Part shown: positions 56,917 to 64,000 of the stretch, in pieces
Numbering within the stretch: the first letter of the stretch is position 1
How the letters are laid out: each line of letters opens with the position of its first letter
Origin: Mycolicibacterium litorale
GTDB lineage: Bacteria; Actinomycetota; Actinomycetes; Mycobacteriales; Mycobacteriaceae
Reading direction: 5' to 3'
DNA: 64,000 nucleotides
Assembly (NCBI RefSeq): GCF_014218295.1
Contig: NZ_AP023287.1
Span: 682,001 to 746,000 of the forward strand
The notes under the pieces: model-generated
Databases searched by the model: none
The model's input: only the letters and a program-made list of their open reading frames with translations
Told to the model about the DNA's origin: nothing
Program-made: the position numbers and the translations under genes

Positions 56917-58232
56917 ATGCCCCGTCCGCCCGTTCCCGAGCCCGCTGTCGCAGCGGGCGAGGATCCACGCCAGTACGCCCGCCTGATGTCGGCCGTCTAC
57001 GACGCCACCATGGCGGGTGGCCGCGCCCCCGCGCGGCCCCGCAAGGTCATCGAGGAGTCCTGGCATCGGCTGATGGCGCGCGGTATCGATCCCGACACCC
57101 TGCCCGAACCCGAGGTGGAGGGCGCCACGCTCGAGGAACTCCGCCAGTCCTCGGGGCTGATGTCGGTGCTCGACGACCTCGCGCGGGGGCTGGAGTCGCT
57201 GATCGTCGAAGGCGACAACATCCTGGTCGTCGCCGACGCGCGGGGCCGGGTGCTGTGGCGGGCGGGGTCGCGGGCGGTGCTCGGCTCGGCCGACCGGCTG
57301 GGCTTCGTCGAGGGCGCGCACTGGGGTGAGAACGCCGTCGGCACCAATGCGATCGGGACCGCGCTGATGTCGAACAGTGCGGTTCAGGTGTTCTCCGCCG
57401 AGCACTACTCGCGCAGCCACCACCCGTGGACCTGTGCCGGCGCCCCGATCAAGGATCCCAGGACGGGGCACGTCATCGGCGTGGTCGACGTGTCCGGTCC
57501 GGCGGCCACCGTGCACCCGACGACGGTCGCGCTCGTCGACGCGGTCGCGCGGCTCGCGGAATCCCATCTGCGCGAACAACACAACCGCACGCTCAACAGC
57601 CTGCGGATGGTCGCCGCACCCATCCTCGCCCGCATCGGCAGCCCCGCCCTCGCGGTCGACCCGGACGGTTGGGTCGCCGCGGTGGATCAGCTGCCGCCGC
57701 ACCACCGGATCGCGCTGCCCCGCGAGGTCTCACCCGGCCGGCTCCTCGTTCCCACCCTCGGGCTGTGCGACGTCGATCCGCTGCCCGGCGGATGGTTGGT
57801 CAGGTTGGCCGACGACCCGGACGTCGCATCGGGCGTCGGCGCGCAGCTGGCACTGGACCTGCGCAACCCCGACGCACCGGCCCTGCAGATGATCGGCCAG
57901 GTCGGCGGCTGGCGCCGGTCCCTGAGCCTGCGGCACGCGGAAATCCTTCTCGCACTGTCCCTTCGGAGCGAAGGACGATCCGCCCCGGAGCTGGCCGCCG
58001 ACCTGTACGGTGACTCGTCGCGGGTGGTGACCGTGCGCGCCGAGGTGTCGCGGATGCGCAAACAGTTCGTCGGACTCCTCGCAGCCCAGCCGTACCGCGT
58101 CGCCCACTCGGTCCGTCTCGAGGTGCAGTACCCCACCGATATGACGCGGCTCCTGCCGACCTCGAGCGCCCCCGTCGTCAACACCGCACGTATCGAACTC
58201 GCGAAAACCCAACCCCGTCAAGGAGAGAACGC

Positions 58233-58236
<4 letters not shown>
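56917..58236 (+). CDS. GAF-domain transcriptional regulator (AcoR/MimR-like)
   Basis: A 439-aa regulator with a central GAF domain (about 85-220; [54 protein letters not shown]). These are hallmarks of the sensory half of acetoin/alkane catabolism activators. The sigma-54 AAA domain is absent; instead a C-terminal winged-helix-like region ([40 protein letters not shown]) follows. The start is ATG 56917 or GTG 56914. It lies between the butanediol dehydrogenases and the aldehyde dehydrogenase, overlapping the latter by four bases, and is the expected user of the GTTGCA array. Confidence 0.83.
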
Positions 58237-59755
<1,519 letters not shown>

Positions 59756-59756
<1 letters not shown>

Positions 59757-60253
59757 TGGCGGGGCCGCCCAGGGCACTCGTCACCCGCGCCGCGGCCGAC
59801 CTGCTGACCACACTGCAGGGCCGCCACGGCGCGTTGATGTTCCACCAGTCCGGCGGCTGCTGCGACGGGTCGTCGCCGATGTGCTACCCCGACGGGGAGT
59901 TCATCGTCGGCGACCGGGACGTCCTGCTGGCGGTCCTCGACGTCGGGCCCGACGGCGTCCCGGTGTGGATCTCCGGGCCGCAGTTCGAGGCGTGGAAGCA
60001 CACCCAACTCGTCATCGACGTGGTGCCGGGCCGCGGTGGCGGGTTCAGCCTCGAAGCACCCGAAGGAAAACGGTTCCTCAGCCGCGGCCGCGCCTTCACC
60101 GACGCGGAGAACGCGGCCCTGGCCGACGAGCCGCCGCTGACGGGCGCCCGGTACGCCGACGGGGACCGCCCGGCGCAGCGAGCACCCGTGGTGGCCGAGG
60201 CGGCGGACGCCTGCCCGATACCTGCGAGGCGCGCCGCGGCGGTACAGGGTTGA
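59756..60253 (+). CDS. DUF779 protein, Rv0459 homolog
   Basis: A 165-aa protein of the DUF779 family, commonly encoded next to acetaldehyde dehydrogenases. Conserved features are HGALMFHQSGGCCDGSSPMC (about 24-43) with a CC pair and a third Cys, VWISGPQFEAWKHTQLVIDV and GGGFSLEAPEGKRFLSR. The Cys cluster suggests metal or cofactor binding; the function is unknown. Translational coupling to the aldehyde dehydrogenase points to a shared role. The C-terminal 25 residues are Ala/Arg-rich and weakly conserved. Confidence 0.85.
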
Positions 60254-60268
60254 CGGCGTCGGCGGCGT

Positions 60269-60274
60269 TATCGT
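60269..60274 (+). promoter_or_regulatory. Predicted leaderless -10 box (TATCGT)
   Basis: TATCGT lies seven bases before the GTG at 60282, consistent with a leaderless start of the two-gene membrane protein unit. Confidence 0.45.
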
Positions 60275-60281
60275 CGAATAC

Positions 60282-60560
60282 GTGATTCCGCTGCCGCGCG
60301 CTTGGGCGTTGACCAGTGCGATGCTGGTCGGCGCCGCGGTCGGGCTGGTCGCCGCCGTCACGTCGACTCTGTTGATCACGGCGACCGTCCGTCCCGACGT
60401 CGTCATCGCACTCGTCGTCGGCGTGCCCAGCGTGCTCGGCGTGCTGACGATCCTGGTCTCGGGCCGGCGCTGGGTCACCACGATGGGCGCGTTCGTGCTG
60501 GCCATCGCCCCGGGCTGGCTCGGCGCGCTGGCACTGATCGAGGTGGTCAACGGTGGCTGA
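60282..60560 (+). CDS. Small two- to three-helix membrane protein, Rv0460 homolog
   Basis: A 92-aa hydrophobic protein with segments LTSAMLVGAAVGLVAAVTST, VIALVVGVPSVLGVLTILV and TTMGAFVLAIAPGWLGALAL. No catalytic motif is seen. It overlaps the next gene by eight bases. Position and size match Rv0460. Confidence 0.75.
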   Translation: MIPLPRAWALTSAMLVGAAVGLVAAVTSTLLITATVRPDVVIALVVGVPSVLGVLTILVSGRRWVTTMGAFVLAIAPGWLGALALIEVVNGG

Positions 60561-61113
60561 CGACGGCAAAGACGGTGAAGACGGTAAAGACGCCACGACC
60601 GGCGAGCACACCTCGCCGTATCTGCCGACCTTCGACACCGGCGGCTTCAGCCAACCCGACGGGCTGACGCCGCTGGCCGCCAAGCCCGAACCCACGCTGA
60701 CCCTGGACCGCGAGCCCGATCCGATCGCCTATCAGGCACTCGACTTCGAACCGGACTCCGAACCCCTGGTGATGCCGCCCGCGCAGCCGGTCGTCCTGCC
60801 GGGGTCCTACCAGTTCCTCAAGCGCTGGGTGTTCGCGCTCGTGCTGGCCGCGGTGTGGGTGGTCGCCGCGCCCGTCGGCGCCGGCCTCTACTACTGGTGG
60901 GTGGGCGACCTCGACCCGGACAAGACGTGGCCGGTGTACGGCGTGCTGGTCTACCTGGTGTGCTGCACCGTCGCAGGCCTGGTCGTCGCGATGGTGGCCC
61001 GCAAACCGGTCATCTCCGCGTTGGCGATCGCGCTGATGTCGGCGCCGCTGGCATCCACCGCGGGCGCCGCCGCCCTCTACGGCGCCTACGTCTTCGGCTG
61101 GATCGCACGCTGA
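60553..61113 (+). CDS. Membrane protein with acidic N-terminus, Rv0461 homolog
   Basis: A 186-aa protein. The N-terminal 90 residues are hydrophilic and Asp/Pro-rich ([15 protein letters not shown]), and three hydrophobic segments follow ([60 protein letters not shown]). The start is GTG. The function is unknown; location before lpdC is conserved. Confidence 0.75.
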   Translation: MADDGKDGEDGKDATTGEHTSPYLPTFDTGGFSQPDGLTPLAAKPEPTLTLDREPDPIAYQALDFEPDSEPLVMPPAQPVVLPGSYQFLKRWVFALVLAAVWVVAAPVGAGLYYWWVGDLDPDKTWPVYGVLVYLVCCTVAGLVVAMVARKPVISALAIALMSAPLASTAGAAALYGAYVFGWIAR

Positions 61114-61131
61114 CATAGCGGCCACGACCAC

Positions 61132-61137
61132 TAGGGT
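61132..61137 (+). promoter_or_regulatory. Predicted leaderless -10 box of lpdC (TAGGGT)
   Basis: TAGGGT lies seven bases before the GTG at 61145. This supports that codon as the true start, because two upstream in-frame GTGs would fall inside or against the box. Confidence 0.5.
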
Positions 61138-61144
61138 GGTGGAC

Positions 61145-62557
61145 GTGACCCACTATGACGTCGTCGTACTCGGAGCCGGCCCCGGCGGATACGTCGCGGC
61201 CATTCGCGCTGCCCAACTCGGGCTGAACACCGCCATCGTCGAACCCAAGTACTGGGGCGGCGTGTGTCTCAACGTGGGGTGCATCCCGTCGAAGGCGCTG
61301 CTGCGCAACGCGGAACTCGCGCACATCTTCACCAAGGAGGCCAAGACCTTCGGCATCAGCGGAGAGGCGACGTTCGACTACGGCGCCGCGTTCGACCGCA
61401 GCCGCAAGGTCGCCGAGGGCCGCGTCGCCGGTGTGCACTTCCTGATGAAGAAGAACAAGATCACCGAGATCCACGGTTACGGGAAGTTCACCGACGACCA
61501 CACCATCGAGGTCGACCTCAACGAGGGCGGAACCGAGACCGTCACGTTCGACAACGCGATCATCTCCACCGGCGCCAGCACGCGACTCGTGCCGAACACG
61601 TCGCTGTCGGAGAACGTCGTCACCTACGAAGAACAGATCATGGAACGCGAGCTGCCCGGCTCGATCGTCATCGCCGGCGCCGGTGCGATCGGCATGGAGT
61701 TCGGCTACGTGATGAAGAACTACGGCGTCGACGTGACGATCGTCGAGTTCCTGCCGCGCGCCCTGCCCAACGAGGACGCCGAGGTCTCCAAGGAGATCGA
61801 GAAGCAGTTCAAGAAGCTGGGCGTCAAGATCCTCACCGGCACGAAGGTCGAGTCCATCAAGGACGAAGGGGGCGACGGTCCCGTCACCGTCACCGTCAGC
61901 AAGGACGGCAAGTCCCAGGAGCTCAAGGCCGACAAGGTCATGCAGGCGATCGGCTTCGCCCCCAACGTCGAAGGTTACGGCCTGGACAAGGCGGGCGTCG
62001 AGCTGACCGACCGCAAGGGCATCGCGATCGACGACTACATGCGCACCAACAAGCCGCACATCTACGCGATCGGCGACGTGACCGGCAAGCTGCAGCTCGC
62101 GCACGTCGCCGAGGCGATGGGTGTCGTGGCGGCCGAGACCATCGCCGGCGCGGAGACGCTGCCCCTCGGCGACTACCGGATGATGCCGCGCGCCACGTTC
62201 TGCCAGCCGCAGGTCGCCAGCTTCGGGCTGACCGAAGAGCAGGCCAAGGAAGAAGCGGAACGACGCGGATCTGAAATCGTCGTCGCGAAGTTCCCGTTCA
62301 CGGCGAACGGCAAGGCGCACGGCATGGGCGCGCCGGCCGGTTTCGTCAAGCTGATCGCCGACGCGAAGTACGGTGAGCTCCTCGGCGGCCACCTGATCGG
62401 CCACGACGTCTCCGAGTTGCTGCCCGAACTCACGCTGGCGCAGAAGTGGGACCTGACCGCCAACGAACTGGCCCGCAACGTCCACACCCACCCGACGCTG
62501 TCGGAGGCGCTGCAGGAGGCCTTCCACGGGCTGGTCGGCCACATGATCAACTTTTGA
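61145..62557 (+). CDS. lpdC: Dihydrolipoyl dehydrogenase
   Basis: The E3 flavoprotein of pyruvate/2-oxo acid dehydrogenases; in mycobacteria it also serves the peroxynitrite reductase complex and branched-chain dehydrogenase. The 470-aa protein has [20 protein letters not shown] (FAD), [16 protein letters not shown] (redox Cys pair about 41/46), [15 protein letters not shown] (NAD) and the C-terminal [12 protein letters not shown] active-site His/Glu. A short insert (EEAERRGSE, about 375) makes it slightly longer than the M. tuberculosis enzyme. The small membrane gene downstream overlaps its stop by three bases. Confidence 0.96.
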   Translation: MTHYDVVVLGAGPGGYVAAIRAAQLGLNTAIVEPKYWGGVCLNVGCIPSKALLRNAELAHIFTKEAKTFGISGEATFDYGAAFDRSRKVAEGRVAGVHFLMKKNKITEIHGYGKFTDDHTIEVDLNEGGTETVTFDNAIISTGASTRLVPNTSLSENVVTYEEQIMERELPGSIVIAGAGAIGMEFGYVMKNYGVDVTIVEFLPRALPNEDAEVSKEIEKQFKKLGVKILTGTKVESIKDEGGDGPVTVTVSKDGKSQELKADKVMQAIGFAPNVEGYGLDKAGVELTDRKGIAIDDYMRTNKPHIYAIGDVTGKLQLAHVAEAMGVVAAETIAGAETLPLGDYRMMPRATFCQPQVASFGLTEEQAKEEAERRGSEIVVAKFPFTANGKAHGMGAPAGFVKLIADAKYGELLGGHLIGHDVSELLPELTLAQKWDLTANELARNVHTHPTLSEALQEAFHGLVGHMINF

Positions 62558-62823
62558 GAAACGAGATCGTCGCCGGCATCGGCGGATTCGTGATCGGCCA
62601 CATCCTGTGGCTGATCGCGATCTCGCTGGCCACCAGCACCACCGACGTCAGCACGTGGGTGCTGGTGGTCGCCGGGCTCTCGTTCGTCCTGGGCGCCGTC
62701 GCGGGTTACCTCGGATGGCGCAAGTTCCAGGCCAAGTCGTATGTGTGGTCGACGTTCCTGTGGGGGCTGCCGGTCTCACCGGTGCTGTTCTCGATCGTCG
62801 TCCTCGGGGTAACGTACCTCTAG
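62554..62823 (+). CDS. Small membrane protein, Rv0463 homolog
   Basis: An 89-aa protein with three hydrophobic segments ([59 protein letters not shown]). The start is a TTG overlapping the lpdC stop (TTGA), because no ATG or GTG gives a full first helix. It is thus coupled to lpdC. The function is unknown. Confidence 0.72.
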   Translation: MRNEIVAGIGGFVIGHILWLIAISLATSTTDVSTWVLVVAGLSFVLGAVAGYLGWRKFQAKSYVWSTFLWGLPVSPVLFSIVVLGVTYL

Positions 62824-62848
62824 TCCCTGGGTCGGCCCGCCGAATCCT

Positions 62849-63382
62849 CTAGTCCGGGAAGTCCAGCGGCACCTGCAGCGTGGCGATCGTCGCCGCCAGA
62901 CCGTCGTATTGAGCTGCGAGCAAACAGAATTCGATCAGCTGCTTCTTGGTCAGGTGCCGCGACAGCGTCGCCCACGTCTGCGGTGACACCCCGCGGGTGA
63001 CGACGAACTCGTCGGTCGCGGTGATCAGCACGCGCTGCCGGTCGGTGAGGCCCTCGGCGTCCGGACCTTCGAAGATGCGGGCCTGCAGGCCGGCGTCGAC
63101 TCCGCGACTGCGGGCCAGGCGGCGGTGCTGCTGCAGTTCGTATTCGGATTCGCGGAGGTGGGCCACCCGCAGAATCACCAGTTCGGCGTCCTGACGCGAC
63201 AGCTTGCCGAACGCCAGCAGCATCAGGGCCTGCGGTCCCCAGCTCAGGAACAGCAGTCGGTGCTGACCGAGCACGTCGACGAGGGAGAACCTGGGGGCTC
63301 GAATGACCTTCGCAGCGGCCCTGGCGATCACCCAGTTCAGTGGTCCGAGTTCCCGGAAGCCGCCGGGCGCGATACGGGTCAT
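62849..63382 (-). CDS. Carboxymuconolactone decarboxylase/AhpD-like protein, Rv0464c homolog
   Basis: A 177-aa helical protein of the CMD/AhpD fold (HRLLFLSWGPQALMLLAFGK; SRQDAELVILRVAHLRESEY, where the usual CxxC/H is replaced by LRESEYE, about 73-92; LTDRQRVLITATDEFV). It lacks the redox CxxC pair of AhpD, so it is likely not a peroxidase partner. It is 28 bases downstream of ramB, probably cotranscribed. Convergent with Rv0463. Confidence 0.8.
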   Translation of the reverse strand: MTRIAPGGFRELGPLNWVIARAAAKVIRAPRFSLVDVLGQHRLLFLSWGPQALMLLAFGKLSRQDAELVILRVAHLRESEYELQQHRRLARSRGVDAGLQARIFEGPDAEGLTDRQRVLITATDEFVVTRGVSPQTWATLSRHLTKKQLIEFCLLAAQYDGLAATIATLQVPLDFPD

Positions 63383-63410
63383 AGTTCTCGGTTCCTCGCG
63401 CGAGCGCTCG

Positions 63411-64000
63411 TCACGACTGCTTCACCAGGTACGGCGAGACCGTGGACCGGTGCTCGTCGAGGTCGAGGGCGCGGCCCAGCGCCGGGAACGCCCGCTGCGG
63501 GCAGTTGTCCCGCTCGCAGACGCGGCAGCCGGCCCCGATCGGTGTCGCATTCTCACCAGAAAGATCCAATCCCTCGGAGTAGACCAGCCGATGCGCATGG
63601 CGCAGTTCGCATCCGAGGCCGATCGCGAACGTCTTACCCGGCTGACCATAGCGCGACGCGCGGCGCTCCACCGTCCGCGCCACCCACATGTAGTTGCGGC
63701 CGTCGGGCATCTGCGCGATCTGGACCAGGATCTTGCCCGGGTTGGCGAAGGTCTCGTAGACGTTCCACAGCGGGCAGGTGCCGCCGCTCGACGAGAAGTG
63801 GAAACCCGTCGCGGACTGGCGCTTCGACATGTTCCCCGCCCGGTCCACCCGGACGAAGCTGAACGGCACGCCGCGCATCGACGGCCGCTGCAGCGTCGAG
63901 AGTCGGTGTCCGATCGTCTCGTAGCTGACCGAGTAGAACGCCGAGAGCCGTTCGACGTCGTAGCGGAAGTTCTCCGCGACGTCGTGGAACTGCCGGTAGG
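63411..64000 (-). CDS. ramB: RamB regulator, C-terminal part (cut by window edge)
   Basis: The frame is open to the window's right end. It gives about 196 C-terminal residues: [58 protein letters not shown], and Cys-rich [18 protein letters not shown]. This is the DUF2083/short-chain fatty acyl domain of the RamB/PrpC-type IclR-unrelated XRE regulators, which control the glyoxylate cycle (aceA) and acetate genes. The N-terminal helix-turn-helix lies beyond the window. The name is from synteny (Rv0465c) and this tail. Confidence 0.85.
   Translation of the reverse strand, partial: YRQFHDVAENFRYDVERLSAFYSVSYETIGHRLSTLQRPSMRGVPFSFVRVDRAGNMSKRQSATGFHFSSSGGTCPLWNVYETFANPGKILVQIAQMPDGRNYMWVARTVERRASRYGQPGKTFAIGLGCELRHAHRLVYSEGLDLSGENATPIGAGCRVCERDNCPQRAFPALGRALDLDEHRSTVSPYLVKQS

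Overview
The window is a high-GC actinobacterial chromosome segment, almost certainly a fast-growing, environmental Mycobacterium/Mycolicibacterium. Gene order at both ends follows the M. tuberculosis core map as I remember it: AAA ATPase (Rv0435c), pssA, psd, moeA and an SDR (Rv0435c-Rv0439c) at the left, groEL2 (Rv0440) at 17.8 kb, and a prolyl oligopeptidase (Rv0457c), aldehyde dehydrogenase (Rv0458), DUF779 protein (Rv0459), two membrane proteins, lpdC (Rv0462), Rv0463-Rv0464c and ramB (Rv0465c, cut by the window edge) at the right. These names rest on sequence memory and synteny, not on a search.

Layout. 0-6 kb: phospholipid synthesis (psd-pssA) with an AAA ATPase, moeA and an SDR, all on the minus strand. 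6-16 kb: two PH-domain membrane proteins, a HAD phosphatase, a decayed FAD monooxygenase next to an intact LuxR regulator, an SF2 helicase divergent from a UvrA-like ATPase, and a cupin. 16-19.5 kb: an SDR/TetR divergent pair with two operator-like palindromes, then groEL2 behind two CIRCE elements and in front of a clear terminator.

19.5-37 kb is an accessory region, visibly lower in GC and rich in broken genes. It carries an FabG-like SDR, an HSL-type esterase, a methyltransferase, an APC permease, an ACMSD-like amidohydrolase, F420-type (DUF385) proteins, an aldo/keto reductase, AraC and LysR regulators, a SnoaL-like protein and an aldehyde dehydrogenase. The permease/amidohydrolase pair is present twice, each copy having lost a different gene. 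N- and C-terminal remnants of one zinc-type alcohol dehydrogenase lie at 20.5 kb and 36.7 kb on the same strand, as if the region entered or rearranged that gene.

37-50 kb: an N-acyl-D-amino-acid deacylase-type amidohydrolase, VOC, DinB and PAP2 proteins, an aldehyde dehydrogenase, two cytochromes P450 (one in a P450-ferredoxin-SDR operon controlled by a divergent TetR with a triple operator), small membrane proteins, and a DUF222/HNH protein beside transposase and lipoprotein remnants. 50-60 kb: a prolyl oligopeptidase, a polysaccharide deacetylase, and a probable acetoin/butanediol/aldehyde module (flavin monooxygenase, two dehydrogenases, GAF regulator, aldehyde dehydrogenase, DUF779) with a GTTGCA/TGCAAC repeat array in its divergent promoter. 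60-64 kb: core energy genes.

No tRNA, rRNA, CRISPR array or intact insertion sequence was seen. Many genes have a TANNNT box exactly 6-7 nt before the start codon, the pattern expected for mycobacterial leaderless transcripts; this was used to choose several starts.
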